A stretch of 64,000 nucleotides of DNA, taken from Plasmopara viticola (Eukaryota; Oomycota; Peronosporomycetes; Peronosporales; Peronosporaceae). Numbering within the stretch: the stretch's first letter is position 1; each line of letters starts with the position of its first letter. Below, piece by piece: positions 21,101 to 31,700 of this stretch. A program made the translations under genes and the position numbers. Location: positions 1,426,001-1,490,000 of the forward strand of contig MBPM02000006.1 of NCBI GenBank assembly GCA_001695595.3, in the 5' to 3' direction. A model generated the notes under the pieces. It saw nothing but the letters and a program-made list of their open reading frames with translations. It searched no databases and was not told where the DNA came from.

Positions 21101-23269
21101 CTAGTGATCGTTTGAGAAGGTCGGTGCCGCCGACATCAGGGCGAACTCAAATGTACTCAGCGCCTTTTTAAACCGGGACAGCTCACTAACTTGGTCCTTC
21201 GCCGTCCACCACTTCTCGCACGGCTTGAGCAGCTCTTGACATTTCGAGGGCAGAGCCGTCCCTGCCAGTCTCTTCCACTTCGCGCTGAATGTGACGTCTT
21301 CGTACGGCGTCGTCGAGCTCAACATACGGTGGATCATGTGAAGTTGGGCGAGCTTGGCGATCTCGTTGCCATTCTCAGCCATCTTGAGGGACATCGCGCT
21401 GTTGAACGCCAGAACCGACTCTACGAGCTTTTTATCACGCAGTCGGGGTTCGAAGCGGTTACCATAATCTCTACGGTGCCGTCCATATTACCGTCTGTCG
21501 CTGCAAGGAGGTCGGGAAGTGTGTTTAGCAGCGCAATGTTCTCGTCGCTCACCATCGTCTCCGCAACTTCGACCATCAACACTTCCGCTGCGTTGCTAAT
21601 CTCGGTGTGGCGCTTCTCCACAAAGAAAAAACTCTTTTTACGTCTTGAGCGCCTCCGGTATCTCCACGTCGGCTGGGACGATCTGGTGCCGTTTATCGTA
21701 CTTTGGGTAGATGGCCGCGTCTAAGCTCTGGAACGACGAGGACATCGTCTTTGGCTCCGCGAAGTAGTTCTTCGTCGAAATTCCGTCGAGCGGGCGTGGT
21801 ACATGCTTCGTCAGCATGCTGGAGAAGTCTACTCCTCCCCGCGTGCGCTTTTTCTTGTTCTCGACGGTCGTGAAGCCGTCCATGAGCATCAGTATCTTTA
21901 TCGGCTTGGACTTTAAACTTGAGGGTGGCGAGATTCCGCCTGACGACCCTTGGAGAGTCGAGATCGACAGGAAGTCATCGATGTTGATCACCTTCTTCGC
22001 CAGATGGTGTGCCACAAGTTGGTGGGAATACCGAGCTCCTGGTTGGAGCTGATCTCTCCTTTTCCCTTCAGCCTCGACAGCGTTGCGCAGTGAGGAAAAT
22101 TGAGGTTCGGCACGAGTAGCCGCTGGTGGTGGTGGAATCGTTTCAGGTTGGAGAGGCTTTGAGCTGTGCTTTGGTGCGGGCTTTGGGGTCTTCAACGCCG
22201 GCTTTGGCACCGACATCTTCGAGGATGAACGACGCGGACTGGTCTCCGATGTCCCCAGATTAATCCCGTGAATCGAACGAAAGCCGAAGGGGAGATGCTC
22301 GGATTGGCATGGAGCTTCTTTGCCGTGCGCCGGGTGCAGATTGTTGTCGAAGGTGACTTGGTCGCATACCGAACCCTTCAGAAGCAATGGCGGTGGACAA
22401 TTGTCCGAGCGGAAGAAGACGCGCCATGTCGCAGATGTGAGGCCTGTCGCCATGTTCACGTCGCGGAACGTGTCACACTCCGGCTGGCAGCCCATGTCAA
22501 AGAGTCGGCGAAGCATCAGGTCCATTTCCGAGTCTGAGTCGGCGTTCGAGATGTCTAAGAAAAACTTGTTCGCTAGAAGTTCGAAAGTCTTAAACGGGTA
22601 CACGCCACCGAGGATGCTAACGGTCGCCCGCTCGAGCTTCATACACGCGGCCTGGGATTTTACCTTGAGGCGCAAGTTACCAAACGGCATCTTGGACACA
22701 TGGCTGACGGAAAATTCCTCGTACAGCTGGCTCAGCGTCAAGTTCCTGTGGCTGGTGCCGACGAGTACGCCATGACCTTTTGGCTGGTGCCGACGAGTAC
22801 GCCATGACCTTTTGGCTGGTGCCGACGAGTACAGCCATGGCATTTGTAGGGTCTTTCCGAACGCTTTTACCGTCTCGTACACCATGTCGAACTTGGCGCG
22901 CGGGAGCGGGTACGGTCGGGACTGACCAATGCGAGCGACGATGCCGGATTGATCGCCACCGGCGGCGTACTGACGCTCGATCGCTTCGATGTCGATCGCG
23001 AGAGGCTTTGGAGTTTCTATGCGTCAGTGAGCGGCGTCGACGGTAGCATGGTCGCGGCGGAGGGCTTCTTGCTGGAAAAGCAGATCGGCCATTGTCGGCC
23101 GCGAGTTAGCGCCATCGGTCGTGCCATCGGTCGTGCCAGCATCAGCAGGCAGCGGAGGTGTAGGCATCGCGACGTCGTCGTCAGGCGAAATTTCCTGGGA
23201 CGACAGAAGCGGTTCGGTCATGTCGCTGTCATCAGCAAAGACCACACTTCTCACCGCGCCTAGCGACAC
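21101..23269 (-). pseudogene. LINE ORF1 protein (interrupted)
   Basis: The reading begins at the ATG at 23269 (MSLGAVRSVVFADDSD). It stays in one frame to 21638 except for a single TGA at 23026-23024; after that stop the frame continues RIETPKPLAIDIEAIERQYA. The middle holds LYEEFSVSHVSKMPFGNL and a region with spaced Cys/His (CQPECD, HPAHGKEAPCQSEHLPFG) that may be a zinc-knuckle-like nucleic-acid binding part. A proline-rich stretch follows (PKPALKTPKPAPKHSSKP). Downstream frames (21621-21421 and 21394-21101) carry acidic, helical sequence that is probably its C-terminal part after frameshifts. ORF1 proteins coat the LINE RNA. A 32-bp triplication at 22750-22845 inserts extra codons. Confidence 0.65.
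22750..22845 (-). repeat. 32-bp tandem triplication in LINE ORF1
   Basis: Three copies of a unit beginning GGCTGGTGCCGACGAGTAC start at 22750, 22782 and 22814, a constant 32-bp step. The third copy diverges after the shared start. Because 32 is not a multiple of three, each copy is read in a different frame, producing the odd peptide RRHQPKGHGVLVGTSH. Confidence 0.9.
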
Positions 23270-23485
23270 GGAAAAAGAGGAGAGAGGAGGCGCGAGTTGG
23301 GAGGTACATGTATCAAATCGCTTTCTTTGTTAAGGTCGCCAAGTATGGCGTCAGCTTCGTCCTTTAACGCGACGCTCGCTGTACTACTGGCTACCAAATA
23401 CTGTCGTTAGTGCCCTCTTTTTCACTGGCGTGAAGAAGCGCTTCCATCCATGGGTCGACGGGTCAAAAAGTATTGTTTTCGCGTG

Positions 23486-23533
23486 GACCTTCAGATTATG
23501 AAACTGACTCTCTACCAACTGAGCCAAAGGAGC
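23486..23533 (-). pseudogene. tRNA-Met(CAT) 5' half, truncated
   Basis: Read on the minus strand from 23533, the sequence has GCTCCTT, a D-arm (GGCTCAGTTGGTAGAGA) and an anticodon arm TCAGT-TTCATAA-TCTGA with anticodon CAT. The anticodon stem is well paired, but the D-stem has lost its last pair (GAGA for GAGC). After GGTC the sequence turns into unrelated A-rich DNA, with no T-arm or acceptor 3' strand. It is the left member of a tandem duplication with 23664-23736. Confidence 0.7.
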
Positions 23534-23663
23534 GTCAATTTCATGATTACATCGCCACGCAATCGGAACAAAATTTACAAGAAAGTAATAGTCGGTGCTT
23601 GATCAAAAGCCATAAGCGTCCTCTAATGAGGCAGAAGATGCAGAACAGTAAGCACTGGTCTAG

Positions 23664-23736
23664 TGCTCCCTGCCAGAATCAAAGTGGCGACCTTACGATT
23701 ATGAGACTGACGCTCTACCAACTGAGCCAAAGGAGC
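23664..23736 (-). tRNA. tRNA-Met(CAT)-like gene, probably degenerate
   Basis: Read from 23736 to 23664 this is 73 nt long. The acceptor GCTCCTT pairs with AGGGAGC, discriminator A. The D-arm is GCTC-AGTTGGTA-GAGC. The anticodon loop CTCATAA has CAT exactly at positions 34-36 (23703-23701). Two defects are visible. The 3' side of the anticodon stem is TCGTA, where the neighbouring copy has TCTGA, leaving mismatches at 28-42, 29-41 and 31-39. The T-arm reads GCCAC-TTTGATT-CTGGC, with a C-C mismatch closing the loop. It could be a decaying elongator tRNA-Met, a tRNA-derived repeat, or less likely a functional variant. No intron and no encoded CCA. Confidence 0.55.
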
Positions 23737-23796
23737 GTCAATCTCATGACTATATCGCCACGCAATCAAAATAAAAGTTCAAAGAAAGCAATAGAG

Positions 23797-24205
23797 CGTG
23801 AGCGCCACCGGATCGTTGCCAGCGTCGTGAAGGACAGCGAGAAGACCGGTTGAGACATTATCGGCATGTCCAACAGAAAGGGAAGCACCTGCAGCCACAT
23901 ACGGAATGCTGGGTGCAAACGGGAGAGCCGGACCAAGTCGATCTGGTCGGCACGGGGGAAAGAGGGGGTAGCATCTGGATTCTTTATCGCGATGAGCAGG
24001 AGAGAGAGGCGGATGGCATGGGGAGCTGGGAGTTTTGAAGATGATAGGTGTTTCGGAAGAGTCGACTTGTGGGGTAGCCGGCAAATTTAGAAGCTGGCAA
24101 AATTAAGCTCAGTGGCTATAAAAGTTATAATGGAAAATGTTTTTTTAATGACATTGCCCTTTTATCGCCGGTAAAAGGAAGATATCGATACCGGTGTGCT
24201 ACCGC
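23797..24205. other. No gene recognised; 101-codon minus frame of doubtful status
   Basis: A minus-strand frame (24084-23779) rich in Pro and Ser overlaps the tRNA duplication. It has no recognisable motif and probably is not a gene. Composition changes to AT-rich at about 24090. Confidence 0.4.
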
Positions 24206-24250
24206 AAAAAGAGTGGTATAATATATTTAAATTATTATACCACTCTTTTT
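24206..24250. repeat. Perfect 18-bp inverted repeat with 9-nt loop
   Basis: The left arm AAAAAGAGTGGTATAATA (24206-24223) is the exact reverse complement of the right arm at 24233-24250; the loop is TATTTAAAT. It marks the junction between the LINE/tRNA region and the AT-rich desert. It could be a foldback or MITE remnant, an RNA hairpin, or an element terminus. Confidence 0.9.
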
Positions 24251-27200
24251 ATATAGTATAACGCACCTGCGCACGTTTGGTATGTTAAGGTTAACAATCA
24301 GTCCGCTCAAAGTCCACAAAGAAAATTGATTGTTGACGCGCCAAGAAGCGCGCTTGATACTCATGTTTTTTTATTACTACTATCGTTACCGGGTACTGTT
24401 GTAATTTCTGGCTAAGTCACTCAAGCGAAAGCTTTTTTAAATTATTTCTAATAACGCTTAAAGCTATATTCAAAGTGCATGACGCAAGACAAATACTTAA
24501 GTGTCTGATTTATTCCTCTGCTGATTCTGTTAGACATTGAGACCAACTTTCTATGCGAGACACAACTTGATGACGACATGCGCGTCCCTTGATGTAACAG
24601 TACGGCTCAAATATTTCGAGGCAGTCCGATCGGGTCGAAACAACAAGTGCTGTAGAAAGCCGAAAGTGACGAATTTGGTCCGCGATTGTACATTAGTATG
24701 ATGTGTCTATACTTTTTAAGAACTTTCTGCCTGGCGCCTTTTTAGCGAGCTAAAGTTGCTAGACCAGCCAGTAAGGTCTTCGTAATATTTCTAATATCGT
24801 GCTTACAAGCCAAACTAGTCCGTTGGCAAGACAAATGCTAAGGGTTTAAGCAAATCATGGAAGGCTCCAGGGCAACAAGCAATTTAAAATGAGTCGTATG
24901 CAAAGAGCTTTGAGCATGTCAACGCGACATTGTGACTGGACCGAGTTGCCCAACGTATTATAGAAGGGTATATCAGAAATGGTCACACATGGTGTCGAGA
25001 AGAAAAGTCAAAAATGTGGAGGGAAGGGTTAACTTTAAGCTAATAAGATATGCACCATTGTGCAAGGAGTGGAATTTGAAGCACTGATAGATGCTTATCA
25101 AAAGCATGACTAGCCACGACGAAATGATTAGCACTTGGCCAACGCAGTATGGGCAAAATTCATCGAGTGGTACGTAAGACACTAAGCAGAGCTCAGAGAG
25201 ATTCAGGCTACCGGAATTCACGCGCTAGGACTGAGCTGTCTCTATCGTGGGATGCTGTCCGACCCATATTGGGACCGAGTTCCGTACCCCTCATTATACT
25301 ATACGACATTTTCGTGTAGTGGAGCGTTCAGCTCACCCAAGCAGAGCTCATAGAGCAAATTTGTGGGTTTCAGCCAAATTATCAAGAACAGGGCCCCGAC
25401 GCTGTGCGCGGCGCAATACGCTTTTTCCACTGAGCAACGCTTGCTGTTTATTGCAAGCATTTGCTTCATAATGGGTAGCTTAAAGCTAAGGTATCGTGTG
25501 CGCATCCTATATTATGCTCGAGGAGTGGTAAGTTCGACCTAAGCAGCGCTGGTCTTATGCATCGCTCGCTGTATAGTAGGCGTGACATATCTGGCCCATG
25601 ATTAAGGCTTTCGCTCACTGCATATTGAAACGGCACATTCGCCGATGTGCCATAGCTCTGATGAGCACTACTAGTCGCCGATTAACTAGTCGTCAGTGTA
25701 GCCGTAAGTGAATCAATGGATACTTGTGGACAAGTCACATCTATAATAGCCGTAAGGGCTGAACTAGATACCCTTTTGAAGAAGACGGTAAGCTCATGCT
25801 TAGAACGAAGCCTATTTCTACCGTAAATGATATGCTCGAGCTTTTTTTTAGCAAAGCTTGATATGATCCTTGATGACAATGACATAGCCGAATTGGTGGT
25901 CGCTACTCAGAGCTTGTAGATTAGCCTCACATCGTTGCTTGATGAAGAGACATGCATATACATCGCTTCTTACCCTCTTCAGCTCGGCATCGCTTGACTA
26001 TCTCAATTCGTTTAGGTTCTTAAAGCTTCACCTCTTATTGCAATGGAATTCTAGAGTTAGTGCCTACATGAGTGTTGTCTTCACAATCTCAAGCGGAGGT
26101 ACATAAAAAAAGTAAAATAACGTGCTAACTATCCGACATTATAGTATGGTACAAAGCATATGAGAATGTCTCTTTAACAATGCTGCAGCAGGATTCGGCC
26201 CCTTATGTGCCGGACCCTGTGCCAAAGCAAACGATAAAAAGTGACATGCTGCTTTTTTACTAAATTTTGCTTTGCTTCCCTTAGCTTTTTAATGTGTTTT
26301 TATAAATAAAAAAAGTTTCATTTTTTTGTTTCGCATTTAGAAAAAAAGGAATGAAAACGTTAAAACTTTTGTGGGATGTAAAGGCGGTTTCAGAAATGAT
26401 CGCATCAGTCAGAACATTTAACTAGATCTATGGCCTTACAAATTTAAAAGCACTTATAAACAGAGGATCAACAATTCAAACGCATCTAACAGCACTTTTG
26501 TATGGTAAAAGAAAAAAATAAGAATTCCTGCTCACTATCTTTTGTCGTTAAGGGCTGGGTGTGTGCAAACCTCTAAACTAAAAAGATTGACTGCTTGGTG
26601 CGAAATTTTTCTCTATAGCTATGCGTATGCGCCAATTATAACTCTTTGAAGGCAGAAGCGGTATACATTCCGGTCTCTTTTAAACGCAAGCCGGTATAGC
26701 TCCGATAAAGTCCCTAACAAGCAGGAGCCGCAGCCCTATTAAAGATTTGTTTATAGAAAGCCAGTTTTTCAGTAAAGACCCGTTAGATAACACTTGATTT
26801 ACATCCAATCGAGAAAAGATAAAAGCTTTTCGTAGTATTTGACTCAAACGTAAAAAGTCACCTCAACTTAGGCAACAAGTCGGTAATAAGATGCAAAGTG
26901 AGTGATGAATAAGTTTTTTTATTCGTTTAGTCTGGCCGATGACAATATTAACACCTTAACACATCTAGGCCACCGAGGCGCATCCCTTGTTGTAACCGCA
27001 ATCTTTGTTGTAGTCAAACTCATAAGCCCAGAAATTGAAGAGCCTTTAGGTACGAAAAAATCAAATTTTTAAGGTTTGTATTGGTCATCATTATAAGACC
27101 CGAGTGACTGATAATTTGCTGCCTGATTGACGTCAAAGAGTAATGGCAAACATTTATTTTAATTCTTCTAAGGTAAGTCAAATTTTAGCGAGACTTATGT

Positions 27201-27559
27201 AACAGAGTTGCGACATAAAGCATAGCTTTCATATATGTAAATGATCTTCTGCCAAAAAAGGGTTATAAGATTGGTGGCTCTGGGTGCACGCCAGGCATTT
27301 ATTTCAGTTGTGCGTAATAACATACTTTGTCCAAGATCTCAAAGGAAACATTCTGGCCATAATTGCGATAGCAAATTTCTTGCTTGGTAGATTTAATTCA
27401 GATATACACTATCATGAATATAACATGTATACACGCAAGCCCCGACACCCTGAGTTTGGCTATTGTGAGCCTATTCATGTCTAATTGCATATCTTTCTGC
27501 ATACCTCATCTGTGCAAAACAAAGTGTGACTTTATCCCACTACATGACTGGATACCAAG

Positions 27560-28787
27560 TTAAGCGATAACGGAGAGACTCGATAGGGAAAGAGAAAAGT
27601 GACGTAACTCAGCCAAGCAGCTACAGCGACGTATGTGAATTACGGGAATCCTATTGCTTAACACAAAGATCCAGTAACGATTGTCAGATATATCCCAGCC
27701 ATAGTATTGTCCATAAGGCCATTTATAATGACATCGTCGTCCACGACTATAAAAATATCCATGGCTGTGGCACCAGCACAAAAGCGGTGACACCACGTAA
27801 CAAAGAATCGGGTATACGATAATTAGCGCTGAGAAAGCAAGTCAACCGATTTAGCTATACAAATTGCAGCATTATATCATAAACGTTAGGTACTGCACAG
27901 TCTTTTAGAGTAGCTATTAAAATGCACAAAAAGCGGCACAACATTACTTACTGCAATTTCTAAAACTGCGCAACGAGGCAAAGAACTGTGGGTCCTGCTC
28001 AGCGATTCAAATTTTCTAGTGTGTATTTTTTCGGCTTTGATATCTGATGAAAATAGCCGCGTTAGCTTCCCTTAGGGGCTATCATACAAAAAACAACTAC
28101 TCAGTTAAATTTGCTTGCTACGTTCCGCTTGAAACTCTACGACGACATTTAGACTGTATTTGCATATGATACTTAATGTCAAAAAGCTGTTAAAGTGTGT
28201 TTTTGCGACGGAAAACGAGTGGGATGCACAGATTTTTAGAATGTCTTATTTATATAACAAGCTTCAATTGGCCTACACAATCAGTCCTTTTTTAGTCGGG
28301 GCACCGCTGGAACTCCTTGGCGTCACTTCTATCTTCTCCGTCCAAAGCTTCAGACACAAAGAGAATATCGTGATTAACTATCTGCATGGTGATCTAGTGC
28401 AAGCCTCTTTAGACATATCACCGACAGAGGGTCACAGCGGTAATATAAGCGCCCTGACCTGCTAGGACGACGAAGAAAAACTTCGGAAACCAGCGTGATC
28501 ATGCAAAATAGGGTGGAGGGTACTTTAAGCAATAGAGGCTGCGCATCGCCAATCGATTTGTGAAATCGTAGCTAGAATTTGCCTATTGGCAGCCTTTGGT
28601 CAACAAATTTAGGTAAGTCCTCCGTGTGCGGGGCATCGTAAATGAAGGGGCGTGTCTCTATATGATCCGGAATTGATGCAAAATCATACGGACTTTCTTT
28701 AATTTCGATCAAGAGTACCCACCTCACGCGGTAATTATTATTAAGTGTCATGCTAAGCGCAAGCGCAACTCGGTGACGAAAACGCAT
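27560..28787 (-). pseudogene. Possible decayed multi-pass membrane protein
   Basis: From 28787 downward the minus strand reads a 71-codon frame with RVRWVLLIEIKESPYDFASI, then, after breaks, hydrophobic stretches in several frames: FFVVLAGQGAYITAVTL (about 28430), LLSALIIVYPILCYVVSPLL (about 27810) and IYLTIVTGSLC...FTYVAVAAWLSYVTFLFP (about 27690-27580). The spacing would suit a polytopic transporter of about 400 residues. No signature motif is present and frames change often, so this is a weak suggestion based on hydrophobicity only. Confidence 0.18.
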
Positions 28788-31700
28788 TTGCTACACATTT
28801 TATGACTTTTTCACAGAATTTTGGAGGGACACGACAGTAAAGTCGTGAATATTGATTATTGTCGTGCGCTAAGTTCCTGGCGCCTGAGTCCCAACAACCC
28901 GTTTATAATGAGCTTTGATTGGCAGCTTTAATTCACTCGTCTTGGAAATATTGGTCTCTTAATAGTATTTTGATGTGTAAAGTTTAAGAGCGCTACATGT
29001 TTTCCGCGATTGTGCAGAGCAGCGGCACTTGAGGATAAGCAAGTTGTAGAGTGGCAAGCGATGATCGATCATACTCAGCATGATGGGAAAACTCTCCATT
29101 TAATAAAACTTCCCGACTTTTCCGTTGTAGTTGGCACTCTTTAAGTCTGAGCGAAATCTGGTATATCGTCGTCCTGCATCATATCGATGTGCAGGAATAA
29201 GTATGCTCATCCGGTGACCAGCTGCTCACAAAGAATATTGTTAAATTGAATATTAGTGTACTTAGCCTTATTTTTTCTTTTAGTAAATATAGACGTCATT
29301 TCGCTACCGCGGTTGTGAACACGCATTAAGGTTCCTGTCATCTTGCATACTAATATCTGTAGTGTAGTTAAGCATACGTGGTCAACGATACAAAAATCGA
29401 GGTTTTGAACGAAAGCTACATAGCTTACTCTCGATCAAGCCAAATGTCGAAGTCGTCTAGTAATTTGGACGTAAGCCGAGCGTGCAGTTGCAGCAAATAG
29501 AAGATCTTGTAGGTAGGCACCTTTTTTCACTTGCCTACACTTTGTAATAGTCATCAGTTAGAAACTTTCAATTGATGAAAATGCACAATTGACCCATTTA
29601 AGGTTGCTGTGTTTATGACCGCGTCCATCCGCATCCACTGAGTGCTTATCCACTATAAGTTGCAGTGTAATACGTAAAAACCAGTTGATCGAGATTTATA
29701 TACTTTTTTTGTCAGCTCGTCATGCCGATAAACTTCGTGTGCACTCTGCAAAATACATGAGCATACGGCAAGCCGAGTCCAACATGAGGTACTTTGCGTT
29801 TCGCGGGCTCAAAAGGCTAGCTGCTTTTATGCCAGAAAGCGAGCCAATTGTATTATATTTTTGATAGCACCAGTCAGTGCAAATTTCCACATCTGTTATT
29901 TTCAAAAGGATCCGTGACTTGCCTCACAGCTCGGGTTGTCAAGAGTAAGCTTGCAAAATCGTAAAAAATATATTCCTTAAGAGGGATCTGAAGAAGCTTG
30001 GTTTAACAGACTTACTCAACTACCAAACTACGTGTTTGTTGATTATACCCTCTTAGATGTGAGGTGTGCACATCAAAAGCTTGGTCATCGTGAACAGTAT
30101 TACAATGTACACATAGATTAAAACTGCCAATCTCAAAGGATAAAGTCAAGTGCATCGACGCGTGCTTGTCACGAAGAGTAGACTTTATCAAAAGTAATAC
30201 GCGCTTTCTCTTGATGTAAATAATTCAAAAAGTTTGGTCTAGAACATTATAAACTTTGACCGTGATGCAAGACACTCGACTTGAAAGTATCATGATGATT
30301 TAAGACAGCATTGCCAACGTACATATTAGCTCTGGTAGATAAATTTGGGACACATAATGAGGAAAGATCTTGCGGGACCAATCAAGAAGAGCACAAGTTG
30401 CTGTTGTTTGAGCAACCGTAATAAGTTTTTGACACCAAGCGTTAATTTCTGTTGTCAGACTTAAACTGGGATGAGTGCAAATGTTTTACACGTGGCATGT
30501 CTCGCAGCAACGGATCCGCTTCTTAATCTAATTATAAAATAGAGTCTGTATAGTTTTTGCGAAACTGCCACAATTTGTGTGAGCACTAGTGGTCGTTTGC
30601 TGGCTATCATGATACTGTCGCGCGTCCATCGGCTTTGTTTGGTGGCACACGTGGCGCATCGAGCTTCTCGGTACTGTGTAGGGAGCATATCGTCAAGATG
30701 ATGGAAGCGTAAATTAATCCAGTTCTTTTGATAAAATGCGACGGCTGGTGCTCACGTGCTCGAAGATATCAGTACAGATTGCGCTTGCGGAATAAATTGC
30801 GATTATTTATTCAGGCAGAGACAGCACTGAGGGTGACTCGTCATGGAAATTTTGTTCGGAGACATGCAAGTTGCGCAATCAAGTGCGTATTTGTCTATGT
30901 CGTCGGGCGACGGACAACTATAATATTAGAGTGAATTGTAGCTCAGGCGTCACAGAAGATTGTAGCTAGGATGTCAACTCTGGCTCGTAAGGTATTACAA
31001 AGCTGAACTTCAAGCAAAATGAAAGCCATCGAGCCATGCCCTAAAATAGGTGAGTACTTTCTACTGCTGTACGCAGCAAAGCGTGATTAGTCTTGATGAC
31101 AATGTATGCTTGCCGAGAAGATACACTTGTATAAGTCCAAAATGTTAGGATTTTCCTTTGCCAGTCTTTTAAAGCTTCACAAGTTGATCTCTGCTCTTGT
31201 CGTCAAATTGATCTCCAAGTTTGTCATCAGAATGAAACAGAGCGCAAGCGATGGCAAAGTCGTAGACGACATGGAAAGCAATTGTGTCATCTAGACGCAA
31301 AAAAATTGACATCTCTTCTGAAATATGTCTTGCATCGATTTTGTTCGGTACTTTTCACGTCACAGCCATTTGGCGTCTCTCCTCAGCAGCGACGACGGCG
31401 GTTAAATGTATCCAGCGTGCATACTTTAAGTCCGTGGAGATGATTAGCCAGCTTGAATACTGACGCAATCCGATTGAAATATGGACGTGCATATGAGCAT
31501 AAGATTACCAAATAGCAAATCGCCTTTTGTGCGCCAACTTGGATTTCAAGCAATTTGGACGTGATTGCAATTTTTATTCACGACTGCGTGGACGTCTTTG
31601 GCAATCAAGCACACTTTCATAACACTGTCTGCTTCTATTTAAAGGGAAAAAGCAGGGAAAAGCAGAGACCTCGAACACGCGGTTTCAAATTGCAATTTTT

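Larger units (their letters stand above)
16620..23340 (-). mobile_element. Near full-length, inactivated L1-like non-LTR retrotransposon
   Basis: On the minus strand the element runs ORF1 (23269 to about 21100), apurinic-type endonuclease (about 21060-19990), reverse transcriptase (about 19630-18610) and a long C-terminal region ending at a TAG at 16651-16653. That is the L1-like order, about 6.6 kb. GC content is clearly higher than in the surrounding desert. Breaks include an in-frame TGA in ORF1, frameshifts in the endonuclease and just before the RT catalytic Asp pair, and a frame-disturbing 32-bp triplication. Termini are approximate, and I could not identify target-site duplications or an A-tail. 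Confidence 0.85.
23486..23796. repeat. Tandem duplication of the tRNA-Met region, 203-bp step
   Basis: The stretch from the anticodon through the 5' flank is duplicated: GAGCCAAAGGAGCGTCAAT begins at 23521 and again at 23724. Homology continues for about 60 bases beyond the tRNA 5' ends (ATCGCCACGCAATC, then A-rich sequence ending AGAAAG-AATAG). It is lost on the other side, within the tRNA 3' half of copy 1. Both tRNA-like copies and their upstream flanks therefore derive from one event followed by divergence. Confidence 0.8.

Noticed and set aside
23779..24084. 101-codon minus frame rich in Pro
   Set aside because: It overlaps the duplicated tRNA flank and shows no domain; probably non-coding.
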